Positions 1 through 10,652 are shown, counted from the first letter of the stretch. The stretch is DNA of 38,973 bases from Helochares maculicollis (GCA_033557835.1 JAWQRO010000440.1:1-38973), one strand, 5' to 3'. Notes: a model not told the origin generated them from the letters alone. A program made the numbers and translations.

Positions 1-348
1 ACAGCTCATTAGCAATTTTCATGCGAAGCTGTTTTTGGTCGAAATTGAGCAATTTTGGTACGAATTTCGCGGCGACCCGTCTCATGCCCAAATTATTGAC
101 AAAAATCGAATGGCATGAGCCAATCGATATGTTTAGGTCCTCAGCAACTTCTCTAACGGTGATTCGACGAATGGCCAACACCATTTTCTTCACTTCATCA
201 ATTTTTTCGTCTGAGAACATTTTGTACCACTGATAAATGTTGTTTCAGTCCAAGGTAGCTTTTCCGTGTACCACAGTCAACATTCGGAATGCATCCGCGC
301 ACTTAATTTCGTTTTCACACAAAATTTGATACATGTTCTTTGATCCAT
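1..348 (-). pseudogene. Mariner transposase, N-terminal part, broken
   Basis: The frame starts at ATG 348-346 with MDQRTCIKFCVK, the first helix of the mariner DNA-binding domain. One A is missing from the A run near 312-315 compared with the right-edge copy, which shifts the frame and ends it at 277-279. Later pieces remain readable in other frames: TDEKIDEVKKMVL, then a second helix-turn-helix (EVAEDLNISIGSCHSIF) and MRRVAAKFVPKLLNFDQK. About 37 bases present in the right-edge copy, around the linker between the two helix-turn-helix motifs, are absent here. The catalytic domain lies outside the window. The family would bind the element ends and catalyse cut-and-paste transposition, but this copy cannot. 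Confidence 0.85.
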
Positions 349-556
349 TTTTTTTGAATAGGTAAAAATCGAAGACGAGCCAAAACACGTGCAAGCAAAG
401 CAGCTGTCAACAAATAACTGAACATTCAAAATGGCCGAACTTATCGGTATAAGTGAGAGACATGAGTACCAGCATAACGTCACAAAAAAAAATCGAAATT
501 CGAATGTACGTAACCCGTGAAAATTCTAAATTCGCGATACTTATTGAACACACCAC
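1..556 (-). mobile_element. Mariner element, 5' part (left-edge copy)
   Basis: This is the 5' end of a mariner-family DNA transposon reading leftward out of the window. About 210 bases of 5' untranslated sequence lie between the outer end near 556 and the transposase start at 346-348. The whole stretch is closely similar to 38268-38973 on the plus strand, and the similarity stops abruptly at the block TGTGTTCAATAAG, which I take as the start of the terminal inverted repeat. A TA lies just outside, as expected for mariner insertion, but the 3' end is not in the window, so the target-site duplication cannot be confirmed. The copy is dead: it has a frameshift, a stop and an internal deletion. 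Confidence 0.85.
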
Positions 557-2859
557 ATATGTTATAAACGAAGTCCTTATTTGTTTTGAAAAAAGTAGAA
601 CTACCAACTCGAATTTTCCAAAAAGTTGAAATTTCCATATGGCTGAGTAAATTAGTAGTTAAAATTTATCAAAACCTAAATAACCTTTACTTATTTGGGA
701 TTCGTTTGTTTCGTTTGCTTGTTTCTCGTAAAAAAAGGCTAATTTAGTAAGTGAACAAATTAGCTATTACGGCTCATCTTTAGTAAGTTAGATGTCCAAA
801 CTTTACGTAGAACTCATTAAACTTTTATGTATTGGGTCTCTTGTTATTTAAATAATATTAGATGAAATTGTAGTAATAATTTACCAATGTCAGGAATTAA
901 CATTTATTTATTTGTAAATAGGCTTTGACAAACAAACGACATAAAGTAAGATCATCAACATTTTATATTGAACTCTTATAAGTGTGCCTGTTTTTTATCA
1001 GCGTTTTCACTCCCTAATGCATCCTGATTTTACCGATAAAAGAAGATTATTTGATTCTTTCAGTAGCAAAGTAAAAGCATCTTATTTTAGTTACCAGTCC
1101 GGTATTTCATGTCGACTTTTCAATTTGCTTAATTTATTTGTAAAATTTGGAAGCATTTAACAAATTCTGTAGAATTCAAAAGTGATGTCAAGTTTTAGAC
1201 AGATCATTTTTCCGTAATCTATCTCCAGTTTGCGAGTAAGCAAAGCTTATTTGACTTTTCATGGATTACTTTTTTGACATCATCAAGAGAAGCAAGTTAG
1301 TCCCAAGTAAGGGAAGCTTGATGTATTCCACTTGTCAGGCATTCGCAGCTTGACAACTTAACACCTCAGGGAAGTGGTAGCGTTGTTTAGAGAATATCTA
1401 TGAGTAAGTGAATTAACTTTAGCGATAATTCTAGTAGCCAAAAGTGATACTTCACTCAAAAACTAAAATCCTTTCTTAATTAATCTACAAATATATTCAT
1501 TTAAGAGAAAATAGTTGCTTCGTAAATTATGTCAACATAAAATTCTAAATTGCACAAAAACTCATTGAATGTTAAAAACTGTTGATTGAAACTTAGCAAC
1601 AGTGAGTAACACAATGTAAACATGAAAAATAACAAAAAACCAAGAAGATTCCAAGTACTATACTATTTTGCTGACGAGCCATTCACATTTTTATATCTTA
1701 TAACTTAAACCAGTATTATAAAACTGCTCTTGTCTTACATTTATCGCTGCACTGGACTTATTTCAAGATAATTTAGTGTGAAATATATCTGGTTATTAAA
1801 ATTTAAAATCGGCAAATTCTTTAAAACATGCTCTTGAAAGTAAAAATATTTTTAAAATGCTTAAATTAGAAAGCTAATTTCGAATATTTACTGATTTAAT
1901 ATAGACCTTCAAATCCAAGCACGACAATGGAGCTGGCGATGCAAACCACTGACAGAATCCAGGCCTACATGGCTTAATTTTATCATAAAATCTTATTTTT
2001 ACATCAATGTAAAGAAAATTTATATCATGAAAAAGCATGTGAATTTCTTCCAGTCTTTGATACCGCAGTGTCTTAGCAAATTCTAACAAAATAATGTTTT
2101 AATAATTAATGTCATGGCAACAAATTGTACATGATATAGTGCTAGAGGGTATTTGATTGTTGTATTAAACTGCAAAGCTTAATTAATTATTGATACCAAT
2201 TTGTATCGAATAAACTCAATATATACTTAATTATTTATAGTTATACAATATTTAGCTAAACTAGGGAAAATATCCCAAACATAAATAACTTTTTGCTGAT
2301 AATAATTCAACTACCATTATTGTCATGCTCAATTGCTGGAAACAAAGACGCCTTGGCTTCGCTTGCTCGGAGAGTGATGCTTTAGACATACATCCATTAG
2401 TCTAACCTATGCACGGTTTGCTTCTTGATTTCTGGGGTATATTTTAATACTTATGAGGTTTACAATTTACATAAAAATATATAAATTTCATGCACAGGAT
2501 TGTACCATCGAAATTTAAAAAATATTATAAACATGGGTGGTCTAGATTTATTCATTAACTATATATTAATTTTTGATTAATTTTATTTTACGCAACAATT
2601 AAGAGACGGTATATGCATTCATTATGCGAGAACATAACCTCACCTTATATTTTTTAGAATTCAGTACTCTATAATACATCATTTCGAGTCGTTCTTGCGC
2701 ATACACATAAAACTCATATAATCAAATTACACCGGACCAAAAGTTTCCTCGCCATTGTTTTACTTAATCGTCTAGATTTTTTAATTAGGTTTTTTAATCA
2801 TTTAGGGTTTTTAAGTGGTTGGGCTCCCTAAGTGGTTAAATGGGGAAAATGATGGCAGT
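557..2859. other. AT-rich spacer, no gene seen
   Basis: No supported gene is visible. Sequence is strongly AT-rich with short frames only. The frame at 1874-2089 (minus, 71 codons) has no recognisable motif and no convincing splice context. A short string at 1299-1320 (CCCAAGTAAGGGAAGCTTG) is nearly the reverse complement of one at 12797-12816; both are too short to classify. Confidence 0.6.
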
Positions 2860-3090
2860 TTAGTTGTGCAGTTTTTTGTTTCTTTTAGGGTGCAAGCGGG
2901 GGCAAGCGAAGGGCGAGGTGGTGTCGGCGGCCGTGTCTCGAGAAAGGGTCTATAATTAGCCGATGTACAAACTGAACTGAAGAAGTGAATGACATTATTT
3001 CGGCAAGAGATTGCAATAAGCGGAGGCCGACGTGCGGCGGCGGCGGCGGTGACGGTGGCTGTGGTGGCGGACCAAACTTTAAGAATTAAG
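2860..3090. other. GC-rich block with (GGC)n run
   Basis: An abrupt GC-rich block in AT-rich surroundings, including GTGTCGGCGGCCGTG near 2920 and a short GGC/GGT triplet run near 3034-3070. On the minus strand it is open for 114 codons (2811-3155), but the predicted peptide is low-complexity (Ala, Pro, Arg, Thr runs) and matches nothing I know. It could be a CpG-rich promoter or 5' untranslated exon, or a degenerate triplet repeat. I see no clear core promoter. Confidence 0.35.
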
Positions 3091-3387
3091 ATAATGTATA
3101 AATATGTAGCAGGTAGCTTAAAAAGTTTTAATGAAGATTGCCATAAATTATGCAAAGTTCCTTAGATTAATTGTACTAAGGGAGTTTGTTTGAATCAGGA
3201 AAAGTTTTAGTTGAGACTTACAACAAAGAAGTGAATATTCTTCTGATGGATTTAAATGAACTCGGGGAACAAATTGGTAGGCTCGTAATTCCAACTGCGG
3301 GTGTAAACTTGAATGTTGCCAATTTAGAGTGTATCACGATTTGAGTTTACCTACAGGAGAGTTAGGGTGCCTTTGGTTTGTTAAAAG

Positions 3388-3639
3388 TTTTTTTGGTTGC
3401 AACTCCTTCAGAATGGGATTTCTTTAATTGAGATTACTTTTGATTGGGACTTTCTTTGATTGAGACGCTCTTACATTGAGACTCTGTTTGAGAGTTCTTC
3501 CGGTTGGTACTTCTTATAATTGAGACTATTTTCAATTGCAATTACTTTCAATTGAGACTTTTTTCGATTGAGAATTCTTTGGATTTAGACCTCTTATGGT
3601 TGAAACTACATTTGATGTGAATTACCTATGGCAGATTGA
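3388..3639. repeat. Degenerate 16-bp minisatellite
   Basis: About fifteen head-to-tail units of roughly 16 bases, consensus TTCTTTNATTGAGACT. Successive units such as TTTCTTTGATTGAGAC, GCTCTTACATTGAGAC, TTCTTATAATTGAGAC and TACTTTCAATTGAGAC keep the 16-base register, apart from one 12-base unit (TCTGTTTGAGAG) and a few ragged ones at the left edge. A further isolated unit (TTCTTTTGATTGAAAC) lies near 3711-3726. Divergence between units is high, so the array is old. It is not coding in any frame. Confidence 0.8.
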
Positions 3640-4019
3640 GTAAAACGCGTTTGAGTGAAACGCCTTTTATTTAAAGCTCTGAAAATTTAGAAATATTTTC
3701 ACGAAGACTTCTTTTGATTGAAACTTTTGCGACAAAGCGAATCGTAAAACTTAAACTTTTTCAATTTTGATTGGAAACCCTTGAAATAAGTTTTTCGTGT
3801 GGGCTATTTCTAATTGTTGGTTTAAAATTTACTAGTAGTTCCAGTTGGTAGATTTCGCAAAGAGTGCATAGTAGAGGGAGTATCGGAAAATCAATTGCAT
3901 AAATATTAATCACGAATCCGGAGACAGCTAGAGTATATTTAACTTGTATACAAAACGAGTTTCTTTAAACATGAAGTGAATATGAAATAAGAAACTGAAG
4001 CGTTCCTGTCAACGGCATC
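3640..4019. other. AT-rich spacer
   Basis: Apart from the outlying minisatellite unit near 3711, no feature is seen. Confidence 0.5.
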
Positions 4020-4125
4020 CTTCCAGCGGAGCCCGCAGCCCGCAGCTCGTCTTTCTCGGCCGCTTTTACCCTCACCTTAGTCGCCCCTTGCATATAAAAG
4101 GACTTAACAATCTCAAACTATTCCC
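4020..4125 (+). promoter_or_regulatory. Possible TATA-containing core promoter
   Basis: A GC-rich segment (4024-4090, with repeated GCCCGCAGC) is followed by CATATAAAAGG at 4091-4101, a near-ideal metazoan TATA box. The position where transcription should start, about 30 bases on, has only a weak initiator (CAAACTA or ACTATTC). No convincing open frame follows. The TATA match may be chance in AT-rich DNA; the GC-rich upstream half makes it slightly more interesting. Confidence 0.2.
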
Positions 4126-4739
4126 CTAGGATGAAATAAATCGTAACTTCTGGAGATCTGTTCATTACTGCATTACTTCATTAAAAACAAATCAAGCGCA
4201 GATGTACGTATATGATAATTACTAGTAATTGGAAACAGAAAGGGCGGAAAATTAGTTTGAAATAAGGAGTCATTGAAGGAGGGTTATATTAAAAAGTTTC
4301 GCTACTCTGCTAGCGCCTTCATAGGGGTGATTTTAATCGAAGATTGTGACGTGGCGGGAAAAATTAGGACATAAGATCTCCAAAATTTGTATCATTTATT
4401 TTTAAGACACAAGGGTTTATTTGTTAGTATTAGGGTATTTTTACTAAACTTTTTCACCAACTAAAGGAAATATTGCTTTTGTTCTTCATTTGTTTTAATT
4501 AACTTATTATATTCCTCCAATTCAGCAATTCCAAGCTGATGTTAGTCGTTCAGTACTCGCTTAGAGCGAATGATATTTTTGTCAGCTACATACTTCGCGA
4601 CTACGTTCCAAGTTTTCACGTCTTTATACAAACAATTGAAAGAAATGCCAACGATCTGGAACCGAATGGAGTTGCTGCTCACGAAGTTTTCTAAATTTTT
4701 TCGTGGATATGTTTGATATCAATGATTATTCTTTACGAA
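4126..4739. other. No gene seen; perhaps the outer part of the next repeat
   Basis: No readable frame. The part from about 4540 may continue the decayed repeat-protein remnant annotated at 4740-5160, since composition is similar, but I could not follow a protein match into it. Confidence 0.4.
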
Positions 4740-5160
4740 AAAAATCGTCTGTATCTTCAGTTTTTAGTACGTCTACCATTTTTTTATCCACCTGAGCTGA
4801 AAGCTTGTTATCAAAACATGAAACTGAAACTATCTTTTCCGACAGATACTACAGACAGAGTACCGTATATTTTTGCAGCCCAATAGGGTCAATTTATCTT
4901 GCTGCAGACTTCAAAGTCTTTCAGGTTTTACAACATGTCGTTTTTTGAAGGTGACCATTTGATTTAGGTTTGAAACCAATATTTTAAATATAATACCATC
5001 GTGAAACTAAGTTTCTCTGACAGCTTTCTTGCTTTTCTTCGTTAGTTTAACTGAAGTTAAGGCTACATTTTGAAAGTAGTACAAGGCTCTTGCCATCCAT
5101 GTAGCTCCATCTAGACTACCATGTCTTCTAACTGAAACGGCTTGTTCAGGAACTTCTCTT
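4740..5160 (-). pseudogene. Decayed repeat-associated protein gene, C-terminal part
   Basis: On the minus strand a 49-codon frame (5156-5010) reads EVPEQAVSVRRHGSLDGATW, then MARALYYFQN, then LTSVKLTKKSKKAVRET before a TAG. About 160 bases on, in another frame, comes YLSEKIVSVSCFDNKLSA then KKMVDVLK. From memory this order (H.A/G.WMA..IY.., basic LT block, .LS..V.L..FD, K.MV) resembles a family of uncharacterised, multi-copy proteins common in arthropod genomes and usually repeat-associated. I cannot name the family or its enzymatic activity. Several stops and frameshifts make this a pseudogene. The upstream part of the protein may lie in repeats A and B, which read compatibly on the same strand. 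Confidence 0.4.
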
Positions 5161-5490
5161 AAGAAAATTAACATAAGGTTCACTAATTATCTGTAGGGAT
5201 TTAGAGGTTGATGTGTTTGTACTTGTTTTTCCGCAAAAGATATTTTGTCTGTGGCTACTTCAGCTATGATGGTTGTCTCGGCGTCATCAATTGGTTGACG
5301 GGGCGAACAATTGATCCCCTACAGCTAACAAGATAATTTTTATATGTGATGTTAGCCAGTGTTTACAACAGTAGCGTTGAAACACAAACATTTTATCTTT
5401 TGTATCATATTTCAAGAATTTTTTGTTTCGTAAACATTTGACGCACATGCTTCACTTGTTCCAAGTTCCAGTTGGCAACTGCTAGAAGTT

Positions 5491-6184
5491 GATCAACTCC
5501 ATGACGTGATAACAAAATTGGCAACTGATCTACAGTTTCGTGTCTAGTATAGTTTTTTATATCCCATTGGAGTATTAATGACAACTTGGGTCTACAACGG
5601 TCGCGGAGGGAGGAGGAAGAGTGGAGTTTGACGATGAGAACCTTGTTCAAATTGCATTGGGTTGTTTGGACTGCATCTAGTTGTTTTACCAGAATTGATG
5701 AAATTCTATAAAGAAGATCTCTCGAGTGAATTTCTTCAATACTGCAAAAGCCATTCAACTCTCTCGAGCAATTTTGTGTGATCATGATGAAGGATTTCTG
5801 GAAGGAGATGCAACTATAAAACAAATATGGTCCCTTATTTTTCTCAAATTCTCATTAGACCTTAAATCTTCAATTTTGATAACGACTGTCTGTGGCGTTT
5901 TTTATAACGTTGATCATATCGAATATACTGCCTAAAAACCGTGCTTTGGAGGATTAAAAATATCTAAACTTGCAATTTTGGCCTTTGAAACAAAAATTAA
6001 AGTTTAAAGACATCAAACTGAAATAATTGTTGGATCAACATGATACTCAAACACCACAAGCGCCCCTAGATCAATTACAACAACAGTTAAGTGTTACACA
6101 AGAAGCTGTCTCCATTTGAACACCATGGGAAAGACCCAAAATGTGTGAAAATGTCTTTGATGTGAACTAAATGAGGCACAGCTG
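5491..6184 (-). repeat. Unclassified repeat, copy A
   Basis: This stretch is a direct copy of 6412-7192. Both begin at GATCAACTCCATGACGTGAT and end at GAGGCACAGCTG. Copy A lacks about 78 bases present in B between AAGAAGAT and TCTCTCGAG, and differs by scattered substitutions and small indels. On the minus strand both carry fragments such as LPEIPHHDYTKLLV and HGVDQLLAVANWNLEQVK that could belong to the repeat-associated protein whose C-terminal part lies just left; strand is assigned on that basis. No intact frame survives. Confidence 0.75.
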
Positions 6185-6411
6185 AACGAACAAGAAAAAC
6201 AGGTGTATGGTTCAAAATGACTTTATTTCTTAGAATACTCTTCCTTAAGTTTAATGCACATGCCAGCGATTTTCCAATGCTTGTATCCCATTCCTAAAGT
6301 GATTTTCCGAAGGATCTTCAAAGTCTGTTTAATGTCTATCGTCTTGATTTAATTAAAATTGCTGTTCACGTGAGAATATTTTTAATTTTTAGAACATACG
6401 AAAGTCGTAGT
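6185..6411 (-). mobile_element. Mariner 3' fragment between repeats A and B
   Basis: Minus-strand reading gives the last part of a mariner transposase, split over two frames: NHFRNGIQALENRW and then MCIKLKEEYSKK followed by a stop, matching the usual mariner C terminus (..GI..LE.RW..CI.L.G.Y.E). The same block, with the same outer edge at AACGAACAAGAAAAACAGG and the inner edge near GAAAGTCG, recurs at 11335-11559 as the 3' end of a longer element. Here it is a stand-alone fragment lying precisely between copies A and B. Confidence 0.8.
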
Positions 6412-7192
6412 GATCAACTCCATGACGTGATAACAAAATTGGCAACTGATCTACAGTTTCTTGTCCAGCATAGTCTTTTATATCCTAATGGACTATTAAT
6501 GACAACTTGGGTCTACAACGGTCGAGGAGGGAGGAGGAAGAGTGGAGTGTGACGATGAGAACCTTGTTCAAATTGCATTGGGTTGTTTGGGCTTCATCTA
6601 GTTGTTTTACAAGAATTGATGAAATTCTATTAAGAAGATGACACACAAAGTATTGGTGCATGAACAAACTTTGAAAAACTAATTATCAATTCCTATTCAA
6701 TTATTAATTCATCTCTCTCGAGTGAATTTCTTCAATACTGCAAAAGCCATTCCACTCTCACGAGCAATTTTGTGTAATCATGATGAGGGATTTCTGGAAG
6801 GAGATCTAACACAAATATGGTCCCTTATTTTTCTCAAATCCTCATTAGGCCTTAAATCTTTAAGTTTGATAACGACTGTCTGTGGCGTTTTTTTTATAAC
6901 GTTGAACATATCGAATATTCTGCCTGAAAACCGTGCTTTGGATGGCTTAAAATATCTAAACTGGCAATTTTGGCTTTTGAAACAAAAATGGAAGGCCATT
7001 GAGAAAGTTTAAAGACATCAAACTGAAATAATTTGTGGATCAAGATTATACTCAAACACCACAAGCGCCCCCAGATCAATTACAACAACAATTAAGTTAA
7101 GTTACACGAGAAGCTGTTTCCATTTGAACACCATGGGAAAGACCCAAAAGGTGTGAAAATGTCTTTGACATGAACTCAATGAGGCACAGCTG
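6412..7192 (-). repeat. Unclassified repeat, copy B
   Basis: Second direct copy of the repeat described at 5491-6184, with an extra block of about 78 bases at roughly 6637-6714. Copy B is followed by different sequence (GGGAAATTGAAAAACC) rather than by the mariner 3' fragment that follows copy A. The frames on both strands here (e.g. 6722-7012 plus, 6778-6999 minus) are interrupted relative to copy A, so neither is likely to be expressed. Confidence 0.75.
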
Positions 7193-7334
7193 GGAAATTG
7201 AAAAACCACTCATGCAGTGCTGGTCACCAGGAACAACTGAAAATAATTTTTGCATCAAATTGTGACTGGCCATCGTAAACGTCATGGGTAACTTAATCGG
7301 AGGCATTGGCTGCAAATCCATTTTCTAATGGACA

Positions 7335-7460
7335 AAGACAGAACTTTGTGACTTGTGGGAGCAGAAGAATATTATTCATTAGGAGTTTCTTAAACCTGGC
7401 GAAGCCATCAATGTTGAACGCTTCTGAGATGCAATGAAAGATTTGAACCAATTGACAAAT
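7335..7460 (+). mobile_element. Mariner transposase fragment, middle region
   Basis: Plus-strand frame reads LCDLWEQKNIIH, a stop, EFLKPGEAINVERF, a stop, DAMKDLNQ. This is the mariner region between the first and second catalytic aspartates (WD.KG..Y.E.L.PG.T.N...Y...L..L). Two in-frame stops and missing flanks show an old fragment. It belongs to a different insertion from the minus-strand fragment at 6185-6411 because it runs the other way. Confidence 0.75.
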
Positions 7461-8290
7461 TACCAGAAAAACAAATACATCACGCATCGGCATACTTGAA
7501 ATGAAATAGTTTTTATCAATTTTGAATAAAATATCTCGTTTTATATTGTCGACTCGATACGTAATAGAATGAAGATCGGAACGGTATTCAATTTGATTCA
7601 TAGTGGCCGGAGGCAATGATCATATATTAAGAATTCAAACTAACATTGGGCTTAACCTCATGGGGAGATTGCTTGGTACCGTCATTACGGATGATGGCTA
7701 CAATTCGTCATATAATCAAATATTATGCACAAGCAACGAGAAAAAAGTCTTGTAAATTGTAAAATTCACGGAAGCAAAGCCGCGGGCAATCGCTAGTCGC
7801 AGGTTGTTAGCGGTGAAAAGGTCAAAAATTTGCTCTCACATTTGAACTTACAAATCATAAAATTCCGCACCTTAAGCTCTGTAGAAGGCGAGTCTTTTCG
7901 AGCTTTGTTATGTGCCATTTTGTGCCTTTGTGTGTTTCTTTATAAAGGTATATCTCCACTTTTTACTTCCCGCGACGTTTTTTAGTTCCTCCTTCACGTC
8001 GCTTTCGTCTCTGGTGCGATTTGTACGAGTGTAACTAAGGATTTTCAATGATTCCGGGTCCCATCAGATTTCGATTGTTTGATGAAGCAATAGCAAACAG
8101 AATTAAGTTTAACGCAAGTAATTATGGGATTTCAGTCGGCGCGGCGAGGGAAAAACGAAAGAGAGGAGCTAATAAAATCGAGTCGATTCGATGGGCTTTT
8201 GATTCGTCGGAATATTCGATGCGGAAATGAAGTTAGGTCAAATGAACTATGCGAAACATCTTGCAACAAATGAGCCCAATTATCTTGTAC
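7461..8290. other. No gene recognised
   Basis: Frames here (for example 7293-7616 minus, 107 codons; 8048-8230 plus, 60 codons) show no known motif. The long minus frame is partly antisense to the mariner fragment at 7335-7460. The part from 7960 is less AT-rich than its surroundings and could hold conserved non-coding sequence, but nothing specific is visible. Confidence 0.4.
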
Positions 8291-9290
8291 GTTTAATGGG
8301 ATGATAAACATTTGAGCGTTGAGCGGGCGAAAGGAATTACCATCCTTGTTGCCGTTATGTAAAAAAGACCTAATGTAGAAACGTTGTTTGTGTAATTCGA
8401 TAGAGCGCGTTCAGTCGCCACAATACAATTACGGGAGCGGGACAGGTGGGGTGAGAGGGGGGCGGCTCGTTTTGCCTTGCCTGGCTGAAACAAACGATAC
8501 GATTGGTGATAGCGTGCCATAGCACTCTACCCACACGGTTCGGTACATTGTGGCACCTGAACACCACCTTTGCAGCTCACCTTCTGAACAACCTCCTCTT
8601 CCATCCCCGGGTACATTCTGCACTTTACAGAATTACATACGCCGGAATTGTAGAGCAATTTTCTTGGTACTGCATCCTGGAGGCTCGCCGCGCCGCATCG
8701 CTACCTACCCGTTCCACTGACCGTCGTGACGAGTCGCCCATCGCCCCAAATACGGCTTTTTACTGTCCAGATTATGAAAGATGACCTGTCAAATTACATC
8801 ACCCCGAACAGATTGATTTTTATCCAGGGCCCCTACGCAGGTGGCCGCCTTTTCACGGTATCATGAGACAAGTTACAATGACCCTTCCTACCATTCTACA
8901 AGGCGACCACCAGGGGCCCATTAAATTTCACTCGTTGTTTGTCACTATTTGGACTACATCGTCAGTGGCTCTCCCAGGTGACCTACTAATGCTTTCGGTC
9001 GCAAGTGAAATGCATAGTCCGGCAAAAAATATAGTAGGTACAGCTCGCCGTAATAATTCCATTTCCTCTACTGCCCCCCTGTCACATGGAAGTCATATCG
9101 GAGAGATATATGCACCTAGGTATCGATTGGAGTCTTCGCCTACCTACGTATAATCCGTGTTTAGCGCACAATTTCAAAAATCCCTACCATGAAACTCTTC
9201 AACTGAGATTAATCACGAACACTTGGATCCGAGGCAACAGCAAAAAGTGCGTTTGGATCAATATCCTTTAATAGTTTTTATATAAAGTTA
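8291..9290. other. Mixed-composition, GC-richer stretch without a recognisable gene
   Basis: GC content rises (for example GGGGTGAGAGGGGGGCGGC near 8448 and CTCGCCGCGCCGCATCGC near 8683). Several overlapping frames of 60-96 codons exist on both strands (8503-8784 plus, 8863-9153 plus, 8293-8520 minus), as expected when stops are less frequent. None shows a domain, signal peptide or convincing splice sites. It may be unique or conserved non-coding DNA rather than a transposon. Confidence 0.35.
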
Positions 9291-9921
9291 GGGTCGTCCT
9301 ATACAGAATTTACGAGAATAGCTGCATGCGTCGTCTTGCCTTGCTTTGAACACAGGGATGATTCGTTCTTTGTGACGCACGGTTGTCTAAAACGCGCCCA
9401 AACTTAATTTTCATTTACTATAAACCCTAAGACTAGTAAATCGCCCTCTGTTATAACTGATGAGTCATTAGGGGGTCCGTGGCAAACACTGCTTCTATTA
9501 TTGATTTCTTAGAAAAATTAAAACTACGAGTTTTAGGACATTTTCCCCTCTACAATTTACAATTAGTTTTAGCTACTTAGTTATCCTGTTTAAAAAATCT
9601 GGAGTATCTCCATTCAATATTCCCTTATAAACGTATGTATTGCATAAAAGTATCTGCGAATCTCAGTAGTTAAAATATTTAAGTAAAGTCCACTACTTTT
9701 ATTAATATTTAAAAAAGTGAAAAAAGACTTTTGACTACCCTCTTTTACTAAATGCTTGTAAAAACCTTCTGCACAAGATCCAATTGTAAAATTTAAATTT
9801 ATAGCTAAATTTTCGGTTCAAATTGACAGTGTAAATTCACAATTAAAAAATCGAAATATCGCTGATAAAGCCCTAATTCCGGTTTTACAATTTACACACA
9901 ACTGTGTGTTATAGCTAATAT
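9291..9921. other. AT-rich spacer
   Basis: No gene seen. ATTAGGGGGTCCG near 9467-9479 resembles the first bases of the mariner terminal repeat at 9924 but is too short to be called a solo end. Confidence 0.5.
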
Positions 9922-9923
9922 TA

Positions 9924-9951
9924 TTAGGGGGACCGGAAAGTAATGTCGTTT
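9924..9951 (+). repeat. Terminal inverted repeat, left
   Basis: The 28 bases beginning TTAGGGGGACCGGAAAG, identical to the reverse complement of 10623-10650. Preceded by the TA target site. Confidence 0.93.
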
Positions 9952-9997
9952 TCTTAGGTTAAATTCACACCACTACATTTTTAACTAGTTTTTATTT

Positions 9998-10560
9998 CTA
10001 ATCAACGATATATTCACCTTTGTTATCAACAACCATTTGCCATCTAGTATACAAATTTTCAATGCCGGAGCAGTAAAAATCAATTTTTTCTGTAAAATAT
10101 GTCGAGATAGCATTTTGGACACCATCAAAATTTTCTAATTTTTGCCACTAAGACAATGCTGCAGTGATTGGGATAAATGGTAATCCGAGAGTGCAATATC
10201 GGGCGAGTATGGTGGGCGAGGCAGTACCTCCCACCCCAGTTCGTTAATTTTGTCTAAGGTCCGTTTTGCACAGTGCGGTCTTGCATTGTCATGTTGCAGA
10301 ATAACTCCTTTTCTGTTGACAATTGCCGTATACTTTTCAATCAAAGACCGGTTTATTCGTTCCAGTTGTTCACAATAGACATCTGCATTAATAGTTTGTC
10401 CAGGTTTTAACACTTCAAAGTGAACAACTCCGCGTGTATGCCACCAAACACACAGAGCTGCCTTTTTGGGGTGTAAACCCGGCTTTGCAGTAGTGCGAGG
10501 TAATTCATTTGGGCTGAATCACTGCCTTTTGCGTTTCGGATTGTCGTACAGGACGCATAC
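9998..10560 (-). pseudogene. Mariner transposase, C-terminal half
   Basis: The remnant begins at VLYDNPKRKR, just after the place where the first catalytic aspartate (GDE.W) should be, so that residue is lost in the internal deletion. It continues through a TGA in place of a Trp codon, then PRTTAKPGLHPKKAALCVWW, LKPGQTINADVYCEQLERIN, the second aspartate in ILQHDNARPH, and the third in PPYSPDIALSDYH. A one-base loss near 10136-10139 shifts the frame in the AGKK/LENF region; the other frame then reads NLYTRWQMVVDNKGEYIVD to a TAG at 10000-9998, the normal mariner C terminus. Apart from these lesions it is well preserved and looks younger than the other mariners here. Confidence 0.92.
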
Positions 10561-10622
10561 GATTCCGTTGAAGCAACACGTTGCATGTGATGATAATGAC
10601 AATCAAATATCGACATGCGCAG

Positions 10623-10650
10623 AAACGACATTACTTTCCGGTCCCCCTAA
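10623..10650 (-). repeat. Terminal inverted repeat, right
   Basis: Reverse complement of 9924-9951 with no mismatch; followed by the TA target-site copy at 10651-10652. Confidence 0.93.
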
Positions 10651-10652
10651 TA

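Larger units (their letters stand above)
9924..10650 (-). mobile_element. Internally deleted mariner with intact ends
   Basis: A 727-base element bounded by a 28-bp inverted repeat that is identical at the two ends (outermost part TTAGGGGGACCGGAAAGTAA) and flanked by TA at 9922-9923 and 10651-10652, the mariner target-site duplication. The transposase reads on the minus strand. Full mariners are about 1.25-1.35 kb, so roughly half is missing: the 5' leader runs straight into the middle of the catalytic domain. Identical ends mean the element may still be mobilised by a transposase supplied elsewhere, which is inference. Confidence 0.93.

Noticed and set aside
2811..3155. 114-codon minus-strand frame over the GC-rich block
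   Set aside because: Low-complexity Ala/Pro/Thr/Arg peptide from a triplet-rich sequence, with no splice or domain support.
9467..9479. ATTAGGGGGTCCG, like the mariner terminal repeat at 9924
   Set aside because: Only about a dozen bases match, without a TA pair or a second end.
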